The notes under the pieces are model-generated. The model was not told where the DNA came from. It made no database searches and was given only the letters and a program-made list of their open reading frames with translations. This document shows positions 8,569 through 17,212 of a DNA stretch of 64,000 bases, in pieces. The translations under genes were made by a program, and so were the position numbers. Numbering within the stretch: position 1 is the stretch's first letter; each line of letters opens with the position of its first letter. The DNA comes from Fontibacillus phaseoli (GTDB lineage: Bacteria > Bacillota > Bacilli > Paenibacillales > Paenibacillaceae), in the NCBI RefSeq assembly GCF_003337355.1, contig NZ_QPJW01000002.1, positions 415,537 to 479,536 of the forward strand, written 5' to 3'.

Positions 8569-9560
8569 GATTTTCCTTTCGTTCTGGGATCAAGCCACCG
8601 GGAAATGATTTCAACGAGGAGGCTGATGATCACGACAGAGATCGCACAATAAAGCGCTATTCCTTGGATGACCGGGAAATCCCGCTTCGCTATAGAGGAG
8701 AACAGCAAGCTGCCGATTCCCTTAATGCCGAACACTTGTTCAACGACTAGGGTGCCGCCGATCAAGTACGATAAATTTACGCCAAACAGCATTAGCGTGG
8801 GAAGCGCCGCATTCCGCATCACATGTTTGAACATAATGATCGCTCTAGGAATTCGGGCCGCCTTCAACGTGACCACGAAATCGGATTCCAAGACATCCAG
8901 CATTTGGGCTCTTAACGAACGAACCAGGGTGGGAATTTGCGAAAAAGCTACGGTGATCGCCGGAAGCGCGAGGCTATGCAAAGTACCGCCCCATCCTTCA
9001 CCGACCCCTCCGACGGGAAACCAACGCAACCTGACGCTAAACATTAAAATCAGAAGCAAACCAACCCAGAAAACGGGCATACCTAAAGTAATAGTAGGAA
9101 AAATACGGATCAAATGGTCCGGCAGCTTATCTTTGTTCGTGGCCGCCAGCGTAGCCAACAATAGGGCGATGATAATCGCAAAAACACTGGCCATTCCGAT
9201 CAGAAGCAAGGTAACGGGCGCCCGGTCTGCAATCAGCTCCCTTGTGGAGGTTCCTGAAATGATGGAATTCCCCGTATCTCCTTGCGTAAATAGAATTTTA
9301 ACAAACCGGAGAAACTGATCCCCTAAAGAGAGGTCGAGCCCGAGAGCATGATGCATGCTCTCGAGCGCCTCGGGTGTACTGTATTCGCCCAGGATCATCT
9401 TCGATGGGTCCCCGGGGACGATTCTGATCAAGAAAAACACCGCTGTCGTCACGCAGAGAATGACGACCAGCGCTCTTACGAGAACCATAGCAAGCCAACG
9501 GGAAGATCCCCTGGATTTGTTACCGGCCGTTGCACTTAACGTTTTGCTTGGCTTCATCAT
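8565..9560 (-). CDS. Peptide-type ABC permease (DppB/OppB-like)
   Basis: 331 residues with the DppB signature: a first membrane helix, then FFLIRIVPGDPSKMILGE, a large central membrane domain, PTITLGMPVFWVGLLLI, and the EAA loop around KAARIPRAIIMFKHVMRNA near the C-terminus. Its start overlaps the stop of the binding-protein gene by four bases. Together with the DppC-like subunit it forms the channel. Confidence 0.88.
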   Translation of the reverse strand: MMKPSKTLSATAGNKSRGSSRWLAMVLVRALVVILCVTTAVFFLIRIVPGDPSKMILGEYSTPEALESMHHALGLDLSLGDQFLRFVKILFTQGDTGNSIISGTSTRELIADRAPVTLLLIGMASVFAIIIALLLATLAATNKDKLPDHLIRIFPTITLGMPVFWVGLLLILMFSVRLRWFPVGGVGEGWGGTLHSLALPAITVAFSQIPTLVRSLRAQMLDVLESDFVVTLKAARIPRAIIMFKHVMRNAALPTLMLFGVNLSYLIGGTLVVEQVFGIKGIGSLLFSSIAKRDFPVIQGIALYCAISVVIISLLVEIISRWLDPRTKGKS

Positions 9561-11167
9561 TTTTTAAATTGAACTTCTTCAAAACGTATACTGCCGTTCG
9601 GCAAAACAACGATACCATCCACGGAAGAAGACACGCCTTTCAAAATATCCGGATAGTAAAGCGGAATGTACGGCGCTTCATCCGCCAAGGTTTGCAGCAG
9701 CTTGGAATAAATTTCGGCCCGTCCCGGTCCGTCCTGCGACTTTTGTCCTTCATGCAGAAGCTTGGTCACTTCGTCATTGGTATAGTGCGTCCAATACGAT
9801 TTGCTGAAGCCCTCCGGATCGGTTTGGAAAGCGATGATCGAATTCGCTTCCGGCGAATCCGCCTGGCCGCTGTTCAGCATGGCCGAGAAATCATAAGCAA
9901 AGAATCTTTCGCGGAACGTAGCCAATTCAATCGATTCGATCTCGATATTAATCCCGATCTCCTTGCCCGCTGCCTGAATGATTTGCGCCTCCTGGGCTCT
10001 TGTGCTGTTGCCGGAAGCGACCAGCAATTTGGTGCTGAAACCCTCAGGGAAGGCGGATTTGGCAAGCTCCTCCTTGGCTGCGTCGATATCGAAATCAAGC
10101 GCTTTGACCGTATCGTGAGAGTTGTACGGGATTGCCGTCGGCAACAAAGAAATTGCAGGCTTTGCATAACCGAAGGTCAGCGCATTGGTCAAACCTTCAC
10201 GGTCGATGGCCAGCGCTAAAGCGCGGCGAACATGCACGTCGGAAAAATGCTTATCCAGGGTATTGAAGAACAGCTGCTCCGTCACCCAGCTTCCATTGGT
10301 AACGACAGCCGTATCCGGACCTTGCTTGATCTCATTCGCATTTTGCAGCGCAAGAGATTCAATCCCGTTCACTTCACCCGCCTTGAGCTGGTTGATCGCC
10401 TGGCTGTCATCTTCGATCAGCTTGTAAACAAGCTTGTCGATGTACGGCTTCCCTTCCTGCCAATAATGCGGATTTTTAGCAAAAGTCAGATCGCCTGCGG
10501 GATCCCACTTTTCAACCACGAACGGCCCTGTGCCCACCGGATTTTTGAAAAATTCTTCTTCGGAAACTCCGCCGAAATCTTTAGGGATAATCCCGTTGGA
10601 GAAGTTGGACAGCTCGGAAATGAAAGGCGTATACGGCTCCTGAAGCACAATTTCAAGCGTGCGGTTATCCGTAGCCTTGACGGATTCCACTTTTGCCGCA
10701 ATCGCTAACGGTCCCCCCACCTTCAAATGCCGCTCCAGCGAGAATACGGCATCTTCCGCCGTAACCTCATTCCCGTTTGAAAACTTCAAACCTTCACGCA
10801 GCACGAATGTATATTTCAAGCCATCCTCGCTGATGTTGTGGGACTCGGCAAGCCAATCTACGATTTCGCCTTTACTGTCGAAGGAAACCAGAGATTCGAA
10901 AACTTTATCGATGGCAAAAGCGTTGTTTGCCGTGATCTGATTATGCAGGTCGAGCGATGTTACCGCAGCAGGCCGCCCATAAACAAAGGTGCCTCCCGCA
11001 ACAGGTTTGCCCGCTTCTGCGTTCTGGTTACTGCTTTGATTCTGCGCGCCTTTATTTTCAGCAGGTTTATTATTGGATCCGGAGCAGCCGGCAACCAAAA
11101 CCAAAATAAGAACAGATAGTGCGCCAATCCAAACAGACTTTTTTAACGATCCTTTCAACTTCAACAT
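9557..11167 (-). CDS. Family 5 extracellular solute-binding lipoprotein (peptide/nickel type)
   Basis: A 536-residue lipoprotein: Lys-rich N-terminus, hydrophobic stretch and lipobox LVAGC with Cys at about 28, then an Asn/Gln-rich linker. The mature domain has the family-5 signature (LREGLKFSNGNEVTAEDAVFS, shared as the known SBP_bac_5 block) and NPVGTGPFVVEKW. It is anchored outside the membrane and delivers ligand to the permeases. GGGGGAG precedes the ATG. As first gene of a seven-gene overlapping operon it sets the substrate for the whole pathway; family 5 proteins bind di- and oligopeptides, nickel chelates, opines and some sugars, so the ligand is open. Confidence 0.88.
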   Translation of the reverse strand: MLKLKGSLKKSVWIGALSVLILVLVAGCSGSNNKPAENKGAQNQSSNQNAEAGKPVAGGTFVYGRPAAVTSLDLHNQITANNAFAIDKVFESLVSFDSKGEIVDWLAESHNISEDGLKYTFVLREGLKFSNGNEVTAEDAVFSLERHLKVGGPLAIAAKVESVKATDNRTLEIVLQEPYTPFISELSNFSNGIIPKDFGGVSEEEFFKNPVGTGPFVVEKWDPAGDLTFAKNPHYWQEGKPYIDKLVYKLIEDDSQAINQLKAGEVNGIESLALQNANEIKQGPDTAVVTNGSWVTEQLFFNTLDKHFSDVHVRRALALAIDREGLTNALTFGYAKPAISLLPTAIPYNSHDTVKALDFDIDAAKEELAKSAFPEGFSTKLLVASGNSTRAQEAQIIQAAGKEIGINIEIESIELATFRERFFAYDFSAMLNSGQADSPEANSIIAFQTDPEGFSKSYWTHYTNDEVTKLLHEGQKSQDGPGRAEIYSKLLQTLADEAPYIPLYYPDILKGVSSSVDGIVVLPNGSIRFEEVQFKK

Positions 11168-11407
11168 GCTTACTCCCCCTTATTCCAATAAAACGTATGA
11201 ATTTAGTATGAATTGTATTATGGATCAATTCCTTAGCTCTGTCAAACAAAAAATCGTTGCTGCAACAAGGGTTAGACTAATTTTATCCAGTGCAGGAATT
11301 GTATTCGTTTTACTATTTCGGGAAGGAATTGAATCAGACAGCTTTAATGGTATAACGGTGATCATCCGGCGGTCAACAAAAAAGAGAGGAATATTAATGC
11401 TCAACAA
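11168..11407. other. Intergenic promoter region of the peptide-importer operon
   Basis: About 240 AT-rich bases with no convincing gene in either direction. It must hold the promoter for the leftward importer operon; I see no clear -35/-10 pair, operator palindrome or riboswitch-like fold. Confidence 0.4.
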
Positions 11408-11470
11408 AAGCCCGTCTCCTTGAAAGTCGGCGGTGGCTTGATCCTCCATTATCCTCAGGGACGGGCTTCT
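11405..11470 (-). terminator. Terminator-like hairpin after the GH2 gene
   Basis: AAGCCCGTC (11408-11416) and GACGGGCTT (about 11460-11468) pair over a long loop; on the minus strand the stem runs into TTTTGTTGAG. It lies about 20 bases after the GH2 stop and would end the GH51-GH2 operon. Confidence 0.55.
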
Positions 11471-11487
11471 TCTATTGCTTCATGCGA

Positions 11488-13254
11488 TTACTTCAAGTTG
11501 ATTTCCCTAATCTGATCCAACGGGAATTTCGGCTTGCGGTCTTCCGTAAGCAGCCCGTTGATTTCCTGCTGGACATCGGTAAGCTGGGTGTAGCAGAAGC
11601 CGCAAATATAATCCACGCTCTTGATCGCCTGTACTAAGCCGTCAAAGCGCTCCAGGAACTCTTCATCCGTCTGTACCTGCTGCCCGTAGCCCCAGCCTTT
11701 ATCCGACTGGAAGGCGATTCCACCGAATTCGGTGATCATGATCGGCTGGCCTTTATACTCGTAGCCGTCTGCGAGGGCGTACTTCCATTGATTGCAGGTC
11801 GTCTCCTTGTTGACGATCGCTTCCTTGTTGCCTGCATACCGCTTCAGGAACTTCTCTCCGGTCTCCACATAGTCGTGCAAGGTGATAATATCGGAGACCG
11901 TGTGCTCCCAACCGTCATTCGTAATGACTGGACGGTAAGGGTCATACGACTTGGTTAGATGGTAAATGCTCTCCGTAAATTTCTGCTGTCTTTGATCATG
12001 CAGAATGTACGGAATTCCCCAGGACTCATTGAACGGGACCCAGGTGATAATGCTCGGATGGTTATATTGCTGATGAACGATTTCCAGCCATTCCTTGGTG
12101 AAGTTCTCTACCGCATCATCATGAAATTCGAACGTCGCTGCCATTTCCGACCATACCAAGAGGCCCTTAACGTCGCACCAGTACAGGAAGCGGGCATCTT
12201 CAATCTTCATGTGCTTGCGCACGCCGTTATAGCCCATTTCCAGCATATAGTCGATGTCGGCAATAAGCGCTTCCTCGCTCGGCGGAGTCAAATGGCTCTC
12301 TGTCCAGTAGCCCTGGTCAAGCATCAGTCTTTGATAGACTGGCACATTGTTGAGGAGTACCTTGCCCTTTTCGATGGATACCTTTCTCATGCCGAAATAG
12401 GATAGCACGCGGTCCACAACGATATCATCCTGGTACAACACAAATTCTACATCATAGAGATTCGGCTGTTGCGGCGACCAGAAGATTCTTTTCCATGGTC
12501 CGTTCACTTCATGCACCAGGTCCACTTCCACGCTCAGGCGAGGCCGGTCGATCACCAGGCTTACCGTCTTTACATGGCGGTCCTTCATAGTCACGATGGC
12601 TTCCAGTCTTAAGGTTCCCTTTGCCGTCTCCAGGCCGTGTACCCGGTAATCGAAGGCTACTCTGGCATGATCCAGATCAGGCGTGATCTTCACCGTATCC
12701 AGCCGCTGCTCCTCCACATATTCCAGCCAGACCGTCTGCCAAATGCCGGTGGTCTGTACATAGAAGCATTCGAAATTGTCCTTCGTCCACCGCTGCTTGC
12801 CCCGTGGCTGGGTGCAGTCGTCGCTGTCCTCCGCTTTCAGCGTAATAATATTATCAGCGCCGAATGTCAGGTAAGGCGTAATATCGAAGGAAAATGCGGC
12901 ATAGGCCCCTTGATGGCTGCCGGCCAGCACACCGTTTACCCATACCTTGGCGATATAATCAACAGCCTGAAAATGCAGGATTACCCGTTTGCCTTCCGCT
13001 TCCTTCGGAATCGACACGTTCTTGCTGTACCATACCTGCGAATGAAATTCCTCGATGCCGATACCGCTGGCCTGTGTTTCATACGTAAATGGAACAGTAA
13101 TCTTATGACTTCCTGCCAGCTGTTCCTGCCATTTTTCGATTTCCCCGACGTTTTCGTCGTCGAAGCGGAAGTCCCATTCGCCGTTCAGGTTCATCCATTT
13201 TTCGCGCACGAATTGGAGTCTTGGATAATCTTTGATATAGCCCTTGGTTGTCAT
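11488..13254 (-). CDS. Glycoside hydrolase family 2 (beta-galactosidase/beta-glucuronidase-like)
   Basis: 588 residues, no signal peptide, so cytoplasmic. The order is GH2 sugar-binding domain (to about 180), immunoglobulin-like domain (about 185-290) and TIM barrel. The acid/base Glu is E410 in FNESWG and the nucleophile Glu is E509 in ITEFGG, both intact. It is much shorter than LacZ and closer to the compact group of GH2 enzymes. GGAGGAG precedes the ATG. It lies 17 bases after the GH51 arabinofuranosidase gene behind an oligosaccharide importer, so the likely substrate is a side-chain oligosaccharide carrying arabinose and beta-galactose or beta-glucuronate, such as arabinogalactan or glucuronoarabinoxylan fragments. 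Exact specificity is not visible. Confidence 0.85.
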   Translation of the reverse strand: MTTKGYIKDYPRLQFVREKWMNLNGEWDFRFDDENVGEIEKWQEQLAGSHKITVPFTYETQASGIGIEEFHSQVWYSKNVSIPKEAEGKRVILHFQAVDYIAKVWVNGVLAGSHQGAYAAFSFDITPYLTFGADNIITLKAEDSDDCTQPRGKQRWTKDNFECFYVQTTGIWQTVWLEYVEEQRLDTVKITPDLDHARVAFDYRVHGLETAKGTLRLEAIVTMKDRHVKTVSLVIDRPRLSVEVDLVHEVNGPWKRIFWSPQQPNLYDVEFVLYQDDIVVDRVLSYFGMRKVSIEKGKVLLNNVPVYQRLMLDQGYWTESHLTPPSEEALIADIDYMLEMGYNGVRKHMKIEDARFLYWCDVKGLLVWSEMAATFEFHDDAVENFTKEWLEIVHQQYNHPSIITWVPFNESWGIPYILHDQRQQKFTESIYHLTKSYDPYRPVITNDGWEHTVSDIITLHDYVETGEKFLKRYAGNKEAIVNKETTCNQWKYALADGYEYKGQPIMITEFGGIAFQSDKGWGYGQQVQTDEEFLERFDGLVQAIKSVDYICGFCYTQLTDVQQEINGLLTEDRKPKFPLDQIREINLK

Positions 13255-13271
13255 CTTGCTCCTCCAGAAAG

Positions 13272-15284
13272 TTATTTAGTTCTAATCTCCAGTGCATAAA
13301 CCGACGCCGGACGCAATGGATAACCCGCCTTCCAGGCTTCGAACGGAATGGAAGTGGATTTGCAGGAGATGCAATCCGGGACAAAGACGGAATTAATATC
13401 CCACTCGGATTCTCCAGTGATTTCATAAAGCACGGTGTCTTCAGCAGCTCGGAGCCCTCCAAGATCCAAAGCAGCACTTACCTCTTGCAGATTCCGGTTG
13501 ACGATAAACAAAGTGATCGTACTTCTGTCTTTATTCGTGCATGCAGCGACATCCAGATCCGGCAAGGCGTCCAATTCGATCGGTGCCGGTTTGTTGGATT
13601 GAACAGCGAAGGTGCCGCACTCTACCTTTGCCGGAAGCATGTGGGAAATATCGCGTCCCGCGTAGAGTTTCATCACCTCATAGGTAGGTGTTCCGTATAC
13701 CTTAAGCGGGCGCCCGCTCCATCCCGGGTTTTTGCCACAGTATTGATCGGCATAATAATCGCCTACGCGGATGCAGCCCCCGAGCCAACCGTTAACCAGA
13801 TCGGAGAAGCTGCCGATATGCACCAAGTCGCTTGAGCGCAGCATTTCATTTAGGTTGGCAGCGTTAGCGACCGCCGCACCCAGCGTATGCTCGTCCGGCA
13901 GGCCTTTTCTGACCGTGTTCGGATAATACATCGTGTTATATTCGGTGATGGCAAGCTTCACATGACTATGCTTCGGGTTGGTGAGTATCCGTTCTCTTGT
14001 TTCCTCGATATTATGTCGCGTCCATTCCGGGAAGGAGGCGATTGCCTTATAGCGCTCCTCTGCAGGCGTACCCCGGTCCATCGCAAAACGATTGTATCCA
14101 TGATACAAATGCAGGGTCAGATAGTCGATCTTCTCTCCCGCGATATCCAGCACCGCCCTGTTCCAGTCCTGATCGGTATGTCCGCAGGCAAGAATCACAA
14201 TCGAAGGGTCCGCCGCTTTCATCGCTTCGATGAAGGATAAAGTTCGCCGGGCGAATTGTTCGCCCGTGCAGGTTCCTACCTGCCAGGGTCCCCATACCTC
14301 GTTGCCGATTTCCCAATACTTGACGCCGAACGGTTCAGGGTGTCCATTCGCGGCGCGCTTCGCCCCCATCGGCGTATCGATGCCTCCGTTGCAATATTCA
14401 ACCCACTGTGCAGCTTCCTCAGGAGTACCGGAGCCGTCGTTCACGCAAATCAGCGGTTCTACGTTCAACTCACGACAGAAATGGATGAACTCATCCGTCC
14501 CGAAGTATTTGCTGGTCCATCCTCCCCATGCTTCATTGAACATGACGGGGCGTTCAAGCACTGGCCCGATGCCGTGCTCAAAGTGGTAGGCGCTGATATA
14601 GTTGCCGGCCAATCTCATCATGCCGGCATTCAAATCTCTCGACATTTCAACGACTTCCCGCTTGACCCATCCGATATGATCCTCCGGGAGCAAGGACACA
14701 TGATCGATCCACAGCATGCCGGTAGATACACTGTCCTGCCATCTCGGATGTTCAGCCGGCACGTATACCCGGAACTCCGCATCGGCGCAATCCCGGCTGA
14801 TCGCCAGCACCGCTTCATACTCCTGCCAATTGTGGCTGTTCAGCTCGATGCGCTCCAATCCCAGCCGCTCCTGGTTGAGCCGGTCCACAGCCTCAACGAT
14901 CACATAGTTAAGCTCGATCGAGGCTCTGGCCACCAGCTTGACCGTATATTTCACCTGCCCTTTTAATGCAGTCTTCTGAGCTATCCCTGCATAGGCTTCA
15001 TCATCGCTCAGAATACGGATGCGTTGGGCGCGTCCCGAATGCTTCGGCGCAGATGCCTCCAGCGCGTACTTGGTATTCCGTCCGTTCGTATAGGCATACC
15101 AGCTTCCCGACACCTCCGTCTTGCTCTCCGCCTCACTCTCGAAATCCATGTCTTTCAACGAAAAGGCCAGCATAGCCTCCATATGATCGCGTATATCCTC
15201 CACGAAATGACCGAACAAGTAGGGATTGATTCTATGCTCGCTTGCCCGGCTGCAGTCGATGGTAATCGTTGCTTTATTGTTCAA
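13272..15284 (-). CDS. Alpha-L-arabinofuranosidase, GH51
   Basis: 670 residues, without signal peptide. It starts with the GH51 block INPYLFGHFVEDIRDH, then an inserted beta-sandwich resembling a carbohydrate-binding module (about 55-200), then the catalytic barrel with YWEIGNEVWGPW (acid/base E329) and AITEYNTMY (nucleophile E448), and a C-terminal beta-domain. It is longer than the roughly 500-residue minimal GH51 enzymes because of the insertion. The start is TTG at 15284 with GGAGGGTG upstream. It removes arabinofuranosyl groups from imported arabino-oligosaccharides inside the cell. It follows the permease genes by about 20 bases in the same operon. Confidence 0.92.
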   Translation of the reverse strand: MNNKATITIDCSRASEHRINPYLFGHFVEDIRDHMEAMLAFSLKDMDFESEAESKTEVSGSWYAYTNGRNTKYALEASAPKHSGRAQRIRILSDDEAYAGIAQKTALKGQVKYTVKLVARASIELNYVIVEAVDRLNQERLGLERIELNSHNWQEYEAVLAISRDCADAEFRVYVPAEHPRWQDSVSTGMLWIDHVSLLPEDHIGWVKREVVEMSRDLNAGMMRLAGNYISAYHFEHGIGPVLERPVMFNEAWGGWTSKYFGTDEFIHFCRELNVEPLICVNDGSGTPEEAAQWVEYCNGGIDTPMGAKRAANGHPEPFGVKYWEIGNEVWGPWQVGTCTGEQFARRTLSFIEAMKAADPSIVILACGHTDQDWNRAVLDIAGEKIDYLTLHLYHGYNRFAMDRGTPAEERYKAIASFPEWTRHNIEETRERILTNPKHSHVKLAITEYNTMYYPNTVRKGLPDEHTLGAAVANAANLNEMLRSSDLVHIGSFSDLVNGWLGGCIRVGDYYADQYCGKNPGWSGRPLKVYGTPTYEVMKLYAGRDISHMLPAKVECGTFAVQSNKPAPIELDALPDLDVAACTNKDRSTITLFIVNRNLQEVSAALDLGGLRAAEDTVLYEITGESEWDINSVFVPDCISCKSTSIPFEAWKAGYPLRPASVYALEIRTK

Positions 15285-15304
15285 TTTTCACCCTCCATTG
15301 CCAT

Positions 15305-16201
15305 TTAACCTTTAATAGAACCAATCATAACGCCCTTGACAAAGTGCCTCTGCACAAAAGGATACATAATCAGTACCGGCAGACTGGATACAATAATGAC
15401 CGCATATTTAATGCTCTCGGAGAGTAGAATCTTCTCCTCCATCCCGACGTTGCCGCCGTCTACGCCCGCAGACTGGCTGATCATCAAAATTTCCCGAAGC
15501 ACCAATTGAAGCGGATAAAGATCTTCCGTGCGGATATAAATCAGCGCATTAAAGAAGGAATTCCAGTGGCCGACCGCATAGAACAGAACCATTACCGCCA
15601 AAATCGGCTTCGACAGCGGCAGAATAATGCTGATCAGCAGCCGCCAGTTGGAGCAGCCGTCGATATGGGCCGCCTCCTGCAGCTCCCAAGGAATACTGGA
15701 TTGGAAATAAGTCCTCATAACAATCAGATTGTACGTGGAGATCGCGCCCGGAACGATGAGCGCCCACATCGTATCGACCATCCCCAGGCTCTTGACAAGC
15801 AGGTAGCCCGGAATGAGCCCCCCGCTGAAGAACATGGTAAGCGTAATAATCAGCATGAGTCCCTTACGCCCCGGCAAGTCCGGTCTTGATAAAGGGTAAG
15901 CCGCCAACAGGGTCATAGTTATATTGATCAGCGTACCGACGACGGTGTAGAAAATCGAATTGCGGTAACCAATCCAAATCTTGTCGTTGTGCAAAATGTT
16001 GTTGTAGGCATCCAGTGTTAGGCCCTTAGGAAGCAGCCACACCTCCCCGGTCAATACCCTCGCCGGGTCGCTGAACGAAGCGCTGACTACAAATACCAAA
16101 GGATAGAGCACGATGATAATAATCACCGCTGCGACCAAATATACGAAAACATCGAACCAGCGTTCATCCGATGGGCCTTTCACAATTGCTTCTTTAGGCA
16201 T
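15305..16201 (-). CDS. Carbohydrate ABC permease (YtcP/LplC type)
   Basis: About 298 residues, six predicted membrane helices, with the typical EAA-loop EAAHIDGCSNWRLLISIILP and the C-terminal ending QRHFVKGVMIGSIKG characteristic of the LplC/YtcP group. The start at 16201 is preferred because GGAGGAGGAG stands 6 bases before it; a start near 16219 would overlap the upstream gene but lacks a ribosome site. It pairs with the LplB-type permease. The operon has no ATPase gene, as is usual for these importers, which share an MsmK/MsmX-type ATPase encoded elsewhere. Confidence 0.9.
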   Translation of the reverse strand: MPKEAIVKGPSDERWFDVFVYLVAAVIIIIVLYPLVFVVSASFSDPARVLTGEVWLLPKGLTLDAYNNILHNDKIWIGYRNSIFYTVVGTLINITMTLLAAYPLSRPDLPGRKGLMLIITLTMFFSGGLIPGYLLVKSLGMVDTMWALIVPGAISTYNLIVMRTYFQSSIPWELQEAAHIDGCSNWRLLISIILPLSKPILAVMVLFYAVGHWNSFFNALIYIRTEDLYPLQLVLREILMISQSAGVDGGNVGMEEKILLSESIKYAVIIVSSLPVLIMYPFVQRHFVKGVMIGSIKG

Positions 16202-16218
16202 GTTCGTCTCCTCCTCCA

Positions 16219-17178
16219 TTACCAAAGGCTCGTCTCCGACGTTTTCCGTGCGAACCGGTTCACCATCAGCAGCAGCGTCAGGTTAATCAAAGAGTTGAAG
16301 AGCCCAATTGCGGCAGTATAGCTGTATTCTCCCTTCAAAATCCCGGTGGTGTACACGAAGGTGGAAATAACGTCGCTCGCTTCAAGGTTCAAGTTGTTCT
16401 GCATGAGCAAAATTTTCTCGAAGCCGATGTTCATGAATTGGCCGATGTCCAGAATGAGCAAAATGACGATGACAGGAACGATCCCTGGCAGTGAGACGTG
16501 CCAAATTCGCCGCATGCGGGAAGCGCCGTCCATCTTGGCCGCTTCGTACAGCTGCGGATTGATACCGCTAAGCCCCGCGATGTATATGATCGATTGCCAA
16601 CCCATGTTCTGCCAAATGTTCGAGCCGATGAAAATCGTCTTGAACCAGCCTGCCGATTCCATGAAGCGGGTCGGCGATCCTCCCAAGGCCTGAATCAGCG
16701 TATTGATCGGGCCGGTCGGCGAGAGAAACACAGTTAAAATCCCCACGATAACTACAACCGAAATAAAGTGCGGAATGTAGGTAATGTTTTGCAATAATTT
16801 GCTGTAGGTTTTGCTGCGAATTTCGTTAATGAGTAACGCCAACATAATCGGGATCGGGAAAGCAACCAGTAAAGAAATCAGGTTGATGGACAGCGTGTTC
16901 CAGAGCAATCGCCCAAAATAGTAAGAATCGAAAAAACGCTGGAAATGCTCGAACCCCACCCAACTGCTGCCTAGGATTCCTTTGCCCGGGGCGAAATTTT
17001 TAAATGCGATCTGCAGCCCGTAAAGCGGGCCGTAATGAAACAGCAAATACCATGCGATCGGCAAAAGCAGCATGAGATACAAATCGTATCTCTTGGCGAT
17101 CTGCCGGATAAGGCGGCTGCCCCGTTCCGGTCGGAACTGGGGCGCCGCGGCAGTCTCATGGATTTCTGCGTTCTTCAT
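16219..17178 (-). CDS. Carbohydrate ABC permease (LplB type)
   Basis: About 319 residues with six membrane helices and an N-terminal cytoplasmic arm. The block MLLLPIAWYLLFHYGPLYG, then IAFKNFAPGKGILGSSWVGF, and the EAA loop EAAKMDGASRMRRIWHVSLPG are typical of the LplB group. Start at 17178 is preferred (AGGAG at 9 bases); an in-frame ATG two codons upstream is too close to the same site. It is the first permease subunit of the importer with the binding protein 35 bases upstream. Confidence 0.9.
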   Translation of the reverse strand: MKNAEIHETAAAPQFRPERGSRLIRQIAKRYDLYLMLLLPIAWYLLFHYGPLYGLQIAFKNFAPGKGILGSSWVGFEHFQRFFDSYYFGRLLWNTLSINLISLLVAFPIPIMLALLINEIRSKTYSKLLQNITYIPHFISVVVIVGILTVFLSPTGPINTLIQALGGSPTRFMESAGWFKTIFIGSNIWQNMGWQSIIYIAGLSGINPQLYEAAKMDGASRMRRIWHVSLPGIVPVIVILLILDIGQFMNIGFEKILLMQNNLNLEASDVISTFVYTTGILKGEYSYTAAIGLFNSLINLTLLLMVNRFARKTSETSLW

Positions 17179-17212
17179 GAACATCCACTCCTATCCCACC
17201 TGAGAATCTGCC

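Noticed and set aside
7942-8652. Plus-strand frame of 236 codons
   Set aside because: Opposite the DppC-like permease; the product is hydrophilic and rich in Arg/Gln/His, the usual mirror of a membrane protein gene.
11168-11407. Riboswitch or T-box leader before the peptide operon
   Set aside because: No conserved T-box sequence, specifier-like stem or terminator/antiterminator pair could be made out.
14256-14966. Plus-strand frame of 236 codons
   Set aside because: Antisense of the GH51 gene, which has intact catalytic residues.
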